From Chitinibacter bivalviorum (GTDB taxonomy: Bacteria > Pseudomonadota > Gammaproteobacteria > Burkholderiales > Chitinibacteraceae), in contig NZ_CP058627.1 in NCBI RefSeq assembly GCF_013403565.1, positions 3,286,001-3,350,000 of the forward strand: a stretch of 64,000 bases of DNA, read 5' to 3'. The translations under genes were made by a program, and so were the position numbers. Below the pieces are notes generated by a model, which was not told the DNA's origin, did not search any database, and worked only from the letters and a program-made list of their open reading frames with translations. Of the stretch, positions 16,942 through 26,653 are shown piece after piece. The stretch's first letter is position 1; each line of letters starts with the position of its first letter.

Positions 16942-18678
16942 CTAATCTGCTTGCCAGCGATATTCAAATGCATCTGATTCCATCACCAGAGCATCCCGTT
17001 TTTCTTTGCCTCCTGGAATGTTCGGCATCATCATCAATTGCATCTGAATGGCGTTGGTAATGCCACTCAGGCAAGTTTTGGTTTTGATCCAGTTCACCGG
17101 GCTGAATACCTTGCCTCCAGGCTGCGGCTCATTGGCGGCGGCCTCTAATGCGAAGTTCAACGCTGTAGCTGCCACCGTCACAGTCCATTCGGCGATGCCT
17201 TTCTCTTGCGCCAGCTGCCAAGCGCGATCAGGTGCTGGCACACGATCCACATGCTTGCTCGCTACCGCAAAGCACATAGACACTGCATATAGGTGGTGGA
17301 AGGGTGCATAGGCGCGCATTGCTAGAAGCGTCTCATTGAAGCCGTGTGGGTTGTTCTTGCTCCATCCGGATTCTACTAATGTCATCCAATCCTGAAGAGC
17401 TGCAATGCGTTCCGGCGTATAGTCGCGCTTGAAAAGCTGTTCGAAATACTTGTCGAAAATCTTGGTCTCACTGTATGAGATGTTGGGTCTTTGTGAATGC
17501 CAAGCCATCAGGCGCTTGCCCAAATTTCCCAAGTCCACCACCCGCGCAGAATTCTTTGCTGCGAAGGGCTGTTCTCCGCGTTTGGTCAAGAATTGTCCAT
17601 CTGAGTAGCGCTGCTCAAAGGATTTTTTCAGCGCCAATACACGTTTGTCATTGCTTCGCAAGTCGCGTGGTTTAACAGTGGACTGTGAGTTGGTCGAGAT
17701 ACTGATGCGGTCAGCACGATCATGCTGCGGAATTTCGTAGAAACGGAACATCACGAATGTGTCGTCGAGGAGCTTGACCTTCTCGCTACATGACAGGATG
17801 GTGGTTAGCGACTGGCAGCCATTGACTACACTCAAACCTTGCAACTGTAGCTGATCTCCTTGCAATGCCATGTGAGAACAAATTGCCGTGATTCCGTTGT
17901 GAAAGAAGAAAAAGTCACGATGCTTGTCACCATAGATGGTGGACTTGATTTGCTTATTCACACTGTTGGACAAACCCAGCGACTGCCGCACGTTTTTCTG
18001 GAAGAGCGCTCCGTCCTTTATGCCAGGAAAAGCCAGACAGTCTTTCAAGGGTATCGCTGCGACTATCACCGCCGTGCCTGCCATGTCCATGCTCATGTAC
18101 TTACCCGGCATCAACGTCAGCTCGTGCTTGAGGAAGGGATTCTCCTTTTCCAGAGCCAATTCATAACGGCGCTGCAACTCTTCGGTGTTTACCAACGTCA
18201 GCGTGGCGGGTAGGTCGTCCGATGCTGCTAATTCATTCTGGAAAATGGACAGATCATGCCGTGCCGCATCGGTCAACTCTCCGGTGGTGATGAGCTCGAA
18301 ATGTATGTCGTATCCATCATCCAGAGCTATGGACAAGTCTGTCAGTCGTTGTTTCAGCCGGGTGTTGGCGTTCTCTTGCAAGCTAGCCAGGTCCTTGAGC
18401 TGCACCCAAGATGATAAAACCTCTCGCAACGGAGCCGCATCCACTGGCTGTGTGGTGATGAACTTGCCTTGTACGACGTATACCGCCTGCGAGTCGTCAT
18501 CAATCACGATGGCATCGATCTGCTTGTCATCCGCTCCATCTGTAATGCAGTAACGCGCCTGACTAGCATCCTGTCCGTGGATGTTGCGCACATACCAAGC
18601 TACGAAGCGCTGACCATCATTAGGAAAGTGCTGTTGGTAATAGTTCTGCGTAATGTCCTGTTTGATTTTTTCGAACAA
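16942..18678 (-). CDS. AIPR-family abortive-infection protein
   Basis: A 578-residue protein with the AIPR domain signature: QKNVRQSLGLSNSVNKQIKSTI, then FFFFHNGITAICS, then LSVVNGCQSLTTI, then RISISTNSQSTVKPRDLRSND (about residues 225-345). The N-terminal 110 residues contain DDKQIDAIVID...VYVVQGKF, which fits a PD-(D/E)xK-like nuclease core (D...QxK). AIPR proteins are linked to abortive phage resistance. It is the last gene of a three-gene operon after a Cap4-like nuclease and a Rad50-like ATPase; gaps are 72 and 53 bp. Function as effector is inferred. Confidence 0.85.
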   Translation of the reverse strand: MFEKIKQDITQNYYQQHFPNDGQRFVAWYVRNIHGQDASQARYCITDGADDKQIDAIVIDDDSQAVYVVQGKFITTQPVDAAPLREVLSSWVQLKDLASLQENANTRLKQRLTDLSIALDDGYDIHFELITTGELTDAARHDLSIFQNELAASDDLPATLTLVNTEELQRRYELALEKENPFLKHELTLMPGKYMSMDMAGTAVIVAAIPLKDCLAFPGIKDGALFQKNVRQSLGLSNSVNKQIKSTIYGDKHRDFFFFHNGITAICSHMALQGDQLQLQGLSVVNGCQSLTTILSCSEKVKLLDDTFVMFRFYEIPQHDRADRISISTNSQSTVKPRDLRSNDKRVLALKKSFEQRYSDGQFLTKRGEQPFAAKNSARVVDLGNLGKRLMAWHSQRPNISYSETKIFDKYFEQLFKRDYTPERIAALQDWMTLVESGWSKNNPHGFNETLLAMRAYAPFHHLYAVSMCFAVASKHVDRVPAPDRAWQLAQEKGIAEWTVTVAATALNFALEAAANEPQPGGKVFSPVNWIKTKTCLSGITNAIQMQLMMMPNIPGGKEKRDALVMESDAFEYRWQAD

Positions 18679-18750
18679 AATATGTTCCCTCTTTATGTCG
18701 AGTCTGAATCTTGTAGTGGCACACTGAATTTGGCTACTGCAAGCTCGGCC

Positions 18751-20508
18751 TCATATAGTTGAAGATGACGAGGCAATAGAATCATCGAAGCTGAGCAAAG
18801 CTCGGCATTCAGCGTATTTTGTGTCGCATAGAATCTTCTTTTCATCCAGCTCAATAACGTGTGCCGCATTCTTGTAACTCTGGATTTCGCTACGGTTCAT
18901 GGCACACAAAATTAGTTGTGCGTTTGAAGGCACCGTATCCATCAGGAATTTAAGAATCCTCTCGTAGTTAAAATCAGCCTGTTCTTGCTGATTTGGAGTA
19001 TCGATTACAACAGCCGAAAAAGCTTCATTCTCTGCTCTGTGCGCCTGCTGGATCACGGACATGTAGTACGCCAAGATACCACGGGTACTTTCTGCTGCTC
19101 CGCCGCTTCCGTAGAGTTTCTTGTAATCAAGAGGCGACTTGACTGGTGACAAATTAATGCCTTGAGCCTTCAACTCATCGATATACCTGAATAAAGTGTC
19201 TTTGAAAGTTGCATCAAGCTCTTTCCGTTCTTCCTTAGTCAGTAATTTCTTCTGCTCTGCTTTCAATTTTTTATTGGTGGATTGTATGGTTCGAATCAGA
19301 GCCGTTTTGGTTTCCATCGTCCGTTGCACATGCTTCTGGACTGCACGCGAAGCAATGCTTTCTAAGATTGATGATTTGGTAGTTATCGCCTCTGTATCAG
19401 TTATTTCAGAGGGCTCAAGCGAATTGTATTTGTTGGTGATAGCCTCAATTTCAGTACGCACACTCTCAAGCCGTACCTGATTTTTGGCCAGTTTAGAGCC
19501 CTGACGCTCAATCTTTTCACTGAGCTTCATCACTTGGCTGTCTGCCTCATCCTTATCCGCGAGTATGGAAGCCCTTACTGGTGACGAGTTGTCGTGCATA
19601 GTGCCGCAAAGAGGGCAAAGAAGAACCTCACCTTCAACGCATTCGACAGAGAAGGCATAATCCTTTTCAAGTTCAGCAGATGCTAGCCTTGCCAGATCAA
19701 GCTGTCCCTGCAAATAAAGGCGTTCCGTTTGGATTTCGGCAATCGTCCCAAGTAGTTCTTCTTGCTTAGCTTGAAGTTTGGCGATGTCTTCAGTGACTTC
19801 GGCAGCAAGGGTGTCGAATTCCCCCTTTGATAGGGCTACGGTTTTGCTCGATGTCGGCAGATACGTTTTGACTACCTCAATCGCAGCCTCAATTTTCTTG
19901 ACCTCGACCTCTGCCGTTTTTTTCTCGACGTTCCGAGCTGCAATCTGCTCTTCGAACGTAAAAAATTCGGGCAGCAAATATCCTGTGTGATATTCGATGA
20001 TGGTCTTTTGCCATTTGGAATATTGCTCAAGATTGCTGAAGCCATTCCATGCTTGAGACCAACTGCGCTGCTGATCGATGTAGAAAGGCAGGAAGTAAAA
20101 CGCTGGAGGAGGAGTCTCTAGTTTGGTTGCATCGTTCCTGTTTGGTAACAGGGCCTCGAAACCAACGATTTCAGCAAAAGCCTCAGAGTACGCGCCAGTA
20201 ATCTTGGGGAATTTCTCCCATTGGCCATTCGGACGGCGGAGAAACATTATGTTCCCGTATCGTCCAGCCTGATAGGTCTCATTGCCAACACTGAAATCAA
20301 CTAAGCAGCGAACATCAAATGATGTCCACGTGATATCCAGCACCGGTTCTCCACCCAAAGTCCAGAACAGCAGCTTGGCTAAAGTCGACTTTCCAAAGCT
20401 ATTATCGTCCGCCGTTATCAGGTTGAAGCGGGGTTTGAACTCGAACTGATTTCCGGACTTTAGGGTATCTGACGCTACTACTAGTTGTTTGAATGCTAAG
20501 TTTTTCAT
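18751..20508 (-). CDS. Rad50/RecN-like ABC ATPase of a defence operon
   Basis: A 585-residue SMC-type ATPase. Near the N-terminus FNLITADDNSFGKSTLAKLLFW is a P-loop with GKST but a relaxed leader. Two long coiled-coil arms flank a zinc-hook-like CPLCG at about residue 297. Near the C-terminus YGSGGAAESTRGILAYYM takes the ABC-signature place, and AVVIDTPNQQEQADFNYERI supplies a Walker B/D-loop, followed by NAQLILCAMN. It lacks a second hook CxxC. The layout fits the ABC-three-component (ABC-3C) style ATPases of biological conflict systems. Together with the nuclease upstream it is likely a phage-sensing motor. Confidence 0.8.
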   Translation of the reverse strand: MKNLAFKQLVVASDTLKSGNQFEFKPRFNLITADDNSFGKSTLAKLLFWTLGGEPVLDITWTSFDVRCLVDFSVGNETYQAGRYGNIMFLRRPNGQWEKFPKITGAYSEAFAEIVGFEALLPNRNDATKLETPPPAFYFLPFYIDQQRSWSQAWNGFSNLEQYSKWQKTIIEYHTGYLLPEFFTFEEQIAARNVEKKTAEVEVKKIEAAIEVVKTYLPTSSKTVALSKGEFDTLAAEVTEDIAKLQAKQEELLGTIAEIQTERLYLQGQLDLARLASAELEKDYAFSVECVEGEVLLCPLCGTMHDNSSPVRASILADKDEADSQVMKLSEKIERQGSKLAKNQVRLESVRTEIEAITNKYNSLEPSEITDTEAITTKSSILESIASRAVQKHVQRTMETKTALIRTIQSTNKKLKAEQKKLLTKEERKELDATFKDTLFRYIDELKAQGINLSPVKSPLDYKKLYGSGGAAESTRGILAYYMSVIQQAHRAENEAFSAVVIDTPNQQEQADFNYERILKFLMDTVPSNAQLILCAMNRSEIQSYKNAAHVIELDEKKILCDTKYAECRALLSFDDSIASSSSTI

Positions 20509-20561
20509 GCTGCTTTGTCCTGAGATTTCTGATTAGCAGTTTATAGTTATCGATGGTGGGC

Positions 20562-21674
20562 TCATTTTTCATGGCATTTGCTCAACAGCTCGTAGATGAT
20601 AGCGGCCTGGATTGACTCCAAATTTGCAAAATTCTTTTGGGTCGACTCGGGCAAAGAGGCTAAGGCTTGCACCATAAACTCTTTCACTCCTTGATCTTCA
20701 AATGATTCAAAGTTGCGTTCCACCGCATCTTTGACTGCTTGCTGGTTGTCAATGGCAATCAAGGTGCGCTCCAGCCGCACTACATTGTGGTAACGCTCAA
20801 AAGCTCTGCGAACCTGAATCCGCTTGTTTGATTTCAATTCAAAATCGTTAAGGATGTCGTCTAAGTCCTGTGAGAAGGCATCAATACCCTTGCTTTCTGT
20901 GTATGACGAAATAACCCGCTCTACGTCGCTGTGGGTGGTTCCTTTGTTCTTTACAAGGTCATTCCACTCTGTAAAGTCAAATGCCACAGATCCCTTGCGA
21001 TGCAAGTCGTCAATTAGCACGCGATAAATCGTAGAGGCGTTGCACTTGGTTCCAGGAGCTGTCACATCGACAAGTTTGGAAATTCGGCCAATAGCTACAT
21101 CCTGAAAGCCGGAGGCTGGCAGATCAGGCGTAATGAACCTTAAGGTTTTTGGAATGGGGTATATGCCAAGTTCCTTGTTGATCGCAGTTTGGATGTCATT
21201 CAGGCAGTCATTGTGCAGATCACCAATCGAAATGATCGAGAGCTTAAGGCCGTCCGTTTTAGTAGCCAGATTGAAGCCACAGGTTGCAACTAGATCGAGT
21301 GACTTCAACTTGTCTACAAAGGGCTTTTCACGAATCCCTTGGAGCATTTTCCCGAGAATTGAGTTTGTAACTTTCTTAGCGGTCGCCTTAGGGAGCGAAG
21401 TCAGTTTCTTCTTGCTCCAAGGAGGAGTGCCTACATTTTTGATTTGATTGAATTCAAATTGTGCAACAGATTCATCGGTCGAAGTCGCCAAGACCACGTC
21501 TTCATGTAGCTCGATAAAGACAACATAATCGTTAGAATTTTCGTGAGCCCCAAGAATCCGACACAGTGCCCAATGGTACTGGTATTCGTACTTCTCGAAT
21601 GTTTGCGCACCTGCCGTTTCTCGCTGAGCAGTGGCAAGAGGGTTGCTTCTCGGCGATTCCTTTGTTGTATCCAA
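20562..21674 (-). CDS. Cap4/DUF4297-like dsDNA endonuclease
   Basis: A 370-residue protein. Its N-terminal domain (residues 15-100) has RETAGAQTFEKYEYQYHWALCRIL, then VVFIELHEDVVLATST and FEFNQIKNV, which is the DUF4297/Cap4 restriction-endonuclease-like core with E...ExQxK-type catalytic residues. The C-terminal half (from about 220) is helical and reminiscent of ABC-3C C-terminal adaptor domains (RVLIDDLHRKG, ERVISSYTESKG, RTLIAIDNQQ). It is the first gene of the operon. Cap4-type nucleases degrade DNA when activated by a signal or partner; here the partner is likely the adjacent ATPase. Confidence 0.75.
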   Translation of the reverse strand: MDTTKESPRSNPLATAQRETAGAQTFEKYEYQYHWALCRILGAHENSNDYVVFIELHEDVVLATSTDESVAQFEFNQIKNVGTPPWSKKKLTSLPKATAKKVTNSILGKMLQGIREKPFVDKLKSLDLVATCGFNLATKTDGLKLSIISIGDLHNDCLNDIQTAINKELGIYPIPKTLRFITPDLPASGFQDVAIGRISKLVDVTAPGTKCNASTIYRVLIDDLHRKGSVAFDFTEWNDLVKNKGTTHSDVERVISSYTESKGIDAFSQDLDDILNDFELKSNKRIQVRRAFERYHNVVRLERTLIAIDNQQAVKDAVERNFESFEDQGVKEFMVQALASLPESTQKNFANLESIQAAIIYELLSKCHEK

Positions 21675-21823
21675 CTACGCCCCCTATTTTTACTTGGAGT
21701 TTCTCACTGATTTAATTCTTCCATTAATCTGTCAACATTATACGGTCTATAATTTATTTTTTGATTGAAATCACAACTGCTGATGTCAGTATTTTCGTGT
21801 TGACTGGGTGTTTCGCATTGCAG

Positions 21824-21904
21824 TCGTTGACTGACCGCTAAGGCCGACCTGTTGATGCCAAAGCTACAATAATGAAAGGCCGCAAACCATCAGGTTGCGG
21901 CCTT
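21824..21904. repeat. Imperfect flanking repeat, right copy
   Basis: Matches 16753-16830: similar GACCGCTAAGGCCGACCTG lead-in and identical hairpin arms AAGGCCGCAA (21876-21885) and TTGCGGCCTT (21895-21904). It lies about 150 bp upstream of the first gene of the Cap4-ATPase-AIPR operon. The remainder of 21675-22151 has no gene I can support; short open frames there only read through this repeat. Confidence 0.6.
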
Positions 21905-22151
21905 AAGTATTTGTATGGCTTACTTGTGCTGCTCGACCAAAGCAGATTTCTGTCATATTGAGAACCAATATCTGGTTTAAACAGAAAATCGGGCATTATT
22001 GCATCCGATTCTGGATTAACCGCCTCGCTGCTGTAGTTGATGCTGTAGTCGGAAATACAGGGGGACGTTTGCAAGTTCAGGAGCAGTTATAACCCACTAA
22101 GCGGGCAAAGTACCGCAGGTACGTTTGATCAAATGCCCACCGAGGAAATTT

Positions 22152-22577
22152 ATGGATCCTGCATCTATGATTTTGGCATTTATGCTTAAAAATCCCCAAG
22201 CAACTACAGCCCTAGTTGAAGAATATAATCGACCAGTTTCAGTAGACACTGCGCAATTAAAATCTAGTATGGCAGATTTCGCGATGGAGACGCTTGCTTG
22301 TTATCACAAATCAGCAAAATTCAGAGGTGTAGATATACTTGGCTCACCGTGGAACCAGCAAGCGAAATTTGGCGCTGACAGTTCAGTGGTCATCAGAATT
22401 CATTTACAAGGATTCACGGGGACAGAATATCAAATGATTGTTGCTGCCATGGCCAAAGACAGCAGCTACCGAACTTTTGTTTTACAAGAAAATACTATTG
22501 TTCCTTACAACAAAAAATGTTCCCTCGAACGCTGGATGACCTCAGAGTCCTCCCTTGCTACTAATTCACAAGATTAA
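22152..22577 (+). CDS. Hypothetical protein
   Basis: A 141-residue soluble protein I do not recognise, with an alpha/beta pattern (FAMETLACYHKSAKFRGVDIL, then SVVIRIHLQGFTGTEYQMIVAAMA). The start ATG at 22152 follows GAGGAAATTT. It stands alone between the defence operon (divergent) and the nuclease gene (convergent). A phage or island cargo gene is the best guess. Confidence 0.6.
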   Translation: MDPASMILAFMLKNPQATTALVEEYNRPVSVDTAQLKSSMADFAMETLACYHKSAKFRGVDILGSPWNQQAKFGADSSVVIRIHLQGFTGTEYQMIVAAMAKDSSYRTFVLQENTIVPYNKKCSLERWMTSESSLATNSQD

Positions 22578-22625
22578 CAAAACTCAAATTATGTAACACC
22601 CTTGTGGTTCATCAGCCACCAATTA

Positions 22626-23471
22626 TCATTGCTCGTAGCCGGGCAAGAAATGAATACCTGTACGCTCAACTAAGGCCTCGTAGCTAATCATGCCACTCAA
22701 TTTCGCATCGTTTTTGTTCTCGACCCAGTAAGCCCACGATTTCCCTGCCGTTGGATCGTAAACCAGCTTATACAGCGCACTCGGCACCCAGACTTTTTCC
22801 ATTGCTGGATCCGCAGAACGATGCCCCTCAAAGTACGGCCCTGTAATCACATACACATCACCTTTTGCGCGCATCACATATTTCCGTACCGCTTTTTCAA
22901 CCGACTTTGCCCAGACCCCACGGTTATTCTCAGGGGCTTGCGGCACCATATTCGCTAGTGAGAAGCTTTGCGCCATGGCTTCTGGGGTAGGCATATCTGC
23001 AGCTGGTGCCATATGACCACGGTCGTAGCCCGACCCTTTATAGTCTTCGAGCGTTGCACGCTCCGCAAACGGTAAACGTGCTTCAGCGTAGAACCGATTG
23101 GTACGTTGTTCATCCTGCGCATCTTGCAGACTGGCACGACTTAATCGTTCAGCCACGAAGAGCGGCGTTCGTGTTAGTCCTGAGTGATAGACTGCAAAGC
23201 CAGACATGCACAGTGCTCTGGGCTGCCATTGCTGAGCGTTCGTGACGGTCGGTGGCGTATTGTTATAAAAGAATTGCGGGCATTCCTTAAATGCACCGGA
23301 ATCAGCACGTGTGGAATTGGTGCTTGCTGGATTGGGGTTCAGATTCGGTATTGCCTGCTGAAGTTGAGTGATTGAACTTAGCAATTGTTGGGTGATGTGA
23401 CGACCTTCTGCATTGAAATGAAGGAAGCTGGCAGTCGCTAATGCGACAGAGATAACGAGAGGGAATTTCAT
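22626..23471 (-). CDS. Secreted DNA/RNA non-specific endonuclease (NucA family)
   Basis: A 281-residue protein with a signal peptide (MKFPLVISVALATASFL). It carries the beta-beta-alpha-metal nuclease motif DYKGSGYDRGHMAPAADM around residue 145, in which the His of DRGH is the general base, followed by SLANMVPQAPENNRGVWAK supplying the metal-binding Asn. The C-terminal WVPSALYKLVYDP is typical. It degrades nucleic acid outside the cytoplasm. The 48-bp gap to the convergent hypothetical gene holds nothing clear. Confidence 0.9.
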   Translation of the reverse strand: MKFPLVISVALATASFLHFNAEGRHITQQLLSSITQLQQAIPNLNPNPASTNSTRADSGAFKECPQFFYNNTPPTVTNAQQWQPRALCMSGFAVYHSGLTRTPLFVAERLSRASLQDAQDEQRTNRFYAEARLPFAERATLEDYKGSGYDRGHMAPAADMPTPEAMAQSFSLANMVPQAPENNRGVWAKSVEKAVRKYVMRAKGDVYVITGPYFEGHRSADPAMEKVWVPSALYKLVYDPTAGKSWAYWVENKNDAKLSGMISYEALVERTGIHFLPGYEQ

Positions 23472-23562
23472 ACTGAGTCTTTAAGGTTTGGCTGTGCAGA
23501 GTGTTTCATATTGTGTTGCTACAAATGCAATGGCAAATCAGGTCATGTTCGGCGTTATTGCA

Positions 23563-24828
23563 TTATTTGGCTATCGGAATATCTGTCCATCTTGTGGTCC
23601 AAAACGGTGACAGACTATTTTGCTTCATTTTCCAAGCATGGTTAGCGCCAGCGCTGGCGAGATGAATGCTGCCTCGACCCCAGCGCCGATTAATCTCATC
23701 CATGGTGGCATTAAGTTCAGCTCGTTTAATAGGATCAGCAGTTTGCAAAAACAGATGTCCTTGGATTGCCGTATTGGGTTGAAGGTCACTGAGCATTACA
23801 CCTGCTTTGGCATAGCTAAAGCCAGGTCGGTAAATGCGTGCCAACATCCATAAGGCCACTTGGGTTAGCTTTAAAGTGTCATCACTCGGTTGTGACAAAG
23901 GCAGCATCACGTGCCGACTGTATTGCGGGTCTTGCGGTCGAAATGGATTGGTGCGAATAAAGATACTCAAGCTGGCGGCTACCGACTTTTGCATTCTTAG
24001 CTTTTCAGCGGCTCGGGCGATATAGGTACTAATTGCTTCGGCCAATTGTTGCTCGGTATAGATCGGCTGACCAAATGAGCGGGAGCATAAGATTTGCTGC
24101 TTATCTGGCTGCATTTCTTCGATCTGAATGCAGGGATGGCCATTCAGTTCTTCTACGGTACGTTGTAGTACCACGCTATAGCGCGCACGAATCTGCTCTG
24201 AATTGGCTTGGGCTAAATCAGCGGCACTGTAGATCCCTTGCTGATTTAACCTTTGCGAGAGTTTACGCCCTACACCCCAAACTTCGCCGACTTCGATTTC
24301 TCGCATAATTTGTAATTGCTGCGCAGGGCTGAACTTGGCCCATTCGCAGACGCCAGCAAAGCCAGGGCGTTTTTTTGCGATGTGGTTGGCCAGTTTGGCG
24401 AGCGTTTTGGTCGGCGCAATGCCGACGCAGACGGGTAAACCCGTCCACTGCATCACGGTTTGTTTGAGGGTTTGACCGAGTTCAGTGTGATCTCCGCCGA
24501 TGCCATTCAAACCCAAGAAACATTCATCGATTGAATACACTTCCTGATGTGGGCTAAAAGTACCGAGCACCCGCATCACGCGATTACTCATATCGGCATA
24601 CAAGGCATAGTTGCTGCTGTAGGCAATCAAGCCTGTTTCTTTGGCAAACTCGCGCAATTGATGCCAAGGTGTGCCCATCTTGACGCCCAGTGCTTTAGCT
24701 TCAGCCGAGCGTGAAATCACACAGCCATCATTATTCGATAGCACGACCATGGGTTTGCCTTCTAGCTTGGGTTCGAACACCCGCTGGCAACTCACATAGA
24801 AGTTGTTTACATCAATCAGCGCAATCAT
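23563..24828 (-). CDS. umuC: Y-family DNA polymerase V catalytic subunit
   Basis: A 421-residue translesion polymerase. The N-terminus [20 protein letters not shown] holds the first catalytic Asp, [18 protein letters not shown] the steric region and [10 protein letters not shown] the second catalytic Asp-Glu pair; a helix-hairpin-helix ([18 protein letters not shown]) and a little-finger domain follow. The start ATG overlaps the umuD stop (ATGA). Together with UmuD' it forms pol V, which copies damaged DNA. UmuDC pairs are common on plasmids and islands. Confidence 0.93.
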   Translation of the reverse strand: MIALIDVNNFYVSCQRVFEPKLEGKPMVVLSNNDGCVISRSAEAKALGVKMGTPWHQLREFAKETGLIAYSSNYALYADMSNRVMRVLGTFSPHQEVYSIDECFLGLNGIGGDHTELGQTLKQTVMQWTGLPVCVGIAPTKTLAKLANHIAKKRPGFAGVCEWAKFSPAQQLQIMREIEVGEVWGVGRKLSQRLNQQGIYSAADLAQANSEQIRARYSVVLQRTVEELNGHPCIQIEEMQPDKQQILCSRSFGQPIYTEQQLAEAISTYIARAAEKLRMQKSVAASLSIFIRTNPFRPQDPQYSRHVMLPLSQPSDDTLKLTQVALWMLARIYRPGFSYAKAGVMLSDLQPNTAIQGHLFLQTADPIKRAELNATMDEINRRWGRGSIHLASAGANHAWKMKQNSLSPFWTTRWTDIPIAK

Positions 24829-25274
24829 TTCGGGCGCACAATCCACGCAATCACTACACCCCATACCGCCAGCTCTTGCTCATCACCGAGCACAATCGGC
24901 GGGTAGTCGGGATTTTCTGCCACCAAAGCTAAATGTTTGCCGCGCTGAAATAAGCGCTTCACGGTAAAGTCGCCATCGATCGCCGCCACCACAATGTCAT
25001 TGTGTTTGGCTTGAATCGCCCGATCCACCACCAAGGTTGCCCCATTGGGAATGGTACGCTCCGAAAGATGGCTGACCATACTGTCGCCCGATACCGTGAA
25101 GTAAAACGTCGCATCGGGATGTTCAATCAAGTGCTGGTTGAGATCGACCCGATCTTCAACCCAATCGGCCGCCGGGGAGGGAAACCCTGCTGGTACAGAT
25201 TCACCGATCCATGGCAGGTAATGTGCCATTGGATTGGGATCTGCTGGAAATGGCCCCTGCAAAAAACTCGTCAT
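24825..25274 (-). CDS. umuD: UmuD-like SOS protease subunit
   Basis: A 149-residue LexA/UmuD-fold protein. The self-cleavage site is visible as AGFPSPAAD (Ala-Gly instead of Cys-Gly), the catalytic Ser is in VSGDSMVSH and the Lys in FTVKRL. Length and order match UmuD. Its stop overlaps the umuC start by 4 bp. A palindromic SOS-like box lies 38 bp upstream. Confidence 0.93.
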   Translation of the reverse strand: MTSFLQGPFPADPNPMAHYLPWIGESVPAGFPSPAADWVEDRVDLNQHLIEHPDATFYFTVSGDSMVSHLSERTIPNGATLVVDRAIQAKHNDIVVAAIDGDFTVKRLFQRGKHLALVAENPDYPPIVLGDEQELAVWGVVIAWIVRPK

Positions 25275-25311
25275 CGCAGTATCCTTATCTGAACTGGAAT
25301 CAGACCATTAT

Positions 25312-25325
25312 AGAACGATCGTTCT
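25312..25325. promoter_or_regulatory. Palindrome between umuD and the SRAP gene (possible LexA box)
   Basis: AGAACGATCGTTCT is a perfect 14-bp palindrome lying between the divergent umuD and SRAP starts. It fits GAAC-N4-GTTC, the Bacillus-type LexA box, rather than the CTGT-N8-ACAG box of most beta- and gamma-proteobacteria. Two SOS-related genes flank it, so control by a LexA-like repressor is likely, but the binding protein is not identified. Confidence 0.6.
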
Positions 25326-25334
25326 CTTTTTGCG

Positions 25335-25994
25335 ATGTGTGTTAATTATTTATCCATCCCGAAGCAAACTCTGTTGGCTCGCTTTGAAGCAGCGCCACCA
25401 GATGAGGACTGGCCTGCTGAAGTGTGGCAAGACTATCAAGCCCCCATCTTGGTCGCGGGCGATATTGCACGCCAAGCCATTGTTGCCAATTATGGCTTCT
25501 TACCGCAATGCAAACTACCCAAGGGCACGCGCTACAGCACGATGAATGCGCGCGCAGAAACGATTGGCGAATTGAAAAGCTATCGCGGCGCATGGCACAG
25601 CAGCCAACTGTGTTTAGTGCCGATGCTGGGTTTTTTCGAGCCTTGCTACGAGTCAGGTAAAGCAGTACGCCATCAAATCAGCCTCGCCAGCGGAGAACCC
25701 TTTGCGGTGGCCGGTATTTGGCGCTCGTGGGAAGAAGAAAACGGCCAACGGAGTCACTCGTTCACGCAAATCACCATCAATGCTGACAATCACCCGCTGA
25801 TGAAGCGAATGCACAAACCCAACGATGAAAAACGGGGCTTAGTCATCATCCCTGAGCGTGACTACGATGCTTGGTTGGATTGCACAAATACAGAGCTTGC
25901 ACGTGCTTTTCTCAACCATCTGCCTGCAGATCAAATGCAAACCACCGCAAAGCCGATTCAACGTAATCGACCTGAAATAGGGGGGCTGTTTTAA
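25335..25994 (+). CDS. SOS-response-associated peptidase (SRAP/YedK/HMCES)
   Basis: A 219-residue SRAP protein. It begins MCVNY; after removal of Met the Cys2 is the residue that forms a covalent adduct with abasic DNA. YSTMNARAETIGE, LVPMLGFFEP (catalytic Glu) and MHKPNDEKRGLVI (active-site His) complete the family motifs. These proteins protect abasic sites in single-stranded DNA. It is divergent from umuDC with the palindrome between, consistent with SOS control. GGCC-rich gap to the next gene (25995-26199) shows nothing clear. Confidence 0.93.
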   Translation: MCVNYLSIPKQTLLARFEAAPPDEDWPAEVWQDYQAPILVAGDIARQAIVANYGFLPQCKLPKGTRYSTMNARAETIGELKSYRGAWHSSQLCLVPMLGFFEPCYESGKAVRHQISLASGEPFAVAGIWRSWEEENGQRSHSFTQITINADNHPLMKRMHKPNDEKRGLVIIPERDYDAWLDCTNTELARAFLNHLPADQMQTTAKPIQRNRPEIGGLF

Positions 25995-26199
25995 AGAATC
26001 GCATAACGATTGTGTTTCAAGTAGTGCTTTTTGCTGCGGTGAAACAAGGCCGAACTTTTGATCAAGTGACACGAAGCTCTAGTGGAATGTACATGGATAC
26101 AGGAAAAATGTGCCTTGATCGTTGTATGGCAACGAGTAAATCAAACCATACATAGCGGGTTCAATACAAAATAACTAATCAGTATTAGGCAAATGGTAT

Positions 26200-26622
26200 A
26201 TGAGCGAACTAAATAAACTAAAGGCTGCAGGCTTTGTAAAAGCTGGTGAATGGGTGCGAGATAGCCATGGAAAACTCAAAGCTAGTTTCAGTATGCATGG
26301 TGAGCATGTCAGGGCTCTTTATGCATTTGTAATTGATGAAAAGGTTATGTATGTCGGAAAAACATCTCGTGAACTGAATGAACGGATGGCAAATTATCGA
26401 AATGCAGAAGGACGACTTAATAGTACGCAAGTGACTAACGTGCGGAACAGTGCCAGAATTGCCGATGCGTTGGCCGCGTGTAAACGCGTGGAAATATACG
26501 TTTTTGCTGCTCCTGATATGAGTTATGGTGGTTTTGTGTTGGATCTAGCCGCAGGGCTTGAAGATAACATAGTGAAAACACTTAATCCTGACTGGAATGG
26601 GAGACGTACTATTAATCAGTAG
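26200..26622 (+). CDS. GIY-YIG nuclease-fold protein
   Basis: A 140-residue protein with the GIY-YIG core in a relaxed form: LYAFVIDEKVMYVGKTSRELNERMANY (about residues 46-72) gives the first strands, the Tyr and the catalytic Arg; a C-terminal LAAGLEDNIVKTLNPDWNGR supplies the Glu and NxxxWN-like end found in nucleases of this class. It is the first of four closely spaced genes (HIT, HNH, DnaQ-like exonuclease) and probably part of one operon. Confidence 0.8.
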   Translation: MSELNKLKAAGFVKAGEWVRDSHGKLKASFSMHGEHVRALYAFVIDEKVMYVGKTSRELNERMANYRNAEGRLNSTQVTNVRNSARIADALAACKRVEIYVFAAPDMSYGGFVLDLAAGLEDNIVKTLNPDWNGRRTINQ

Positions 26623-26653
26623 CGGTATAAAACCAATAATCTATAGGACAAAA

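Noticed and set aside
21838..22074. 78-codon frame on the minus strand
   Set aside because: It reads through the second copy of the same hairpin repeat; no family-like sequence.
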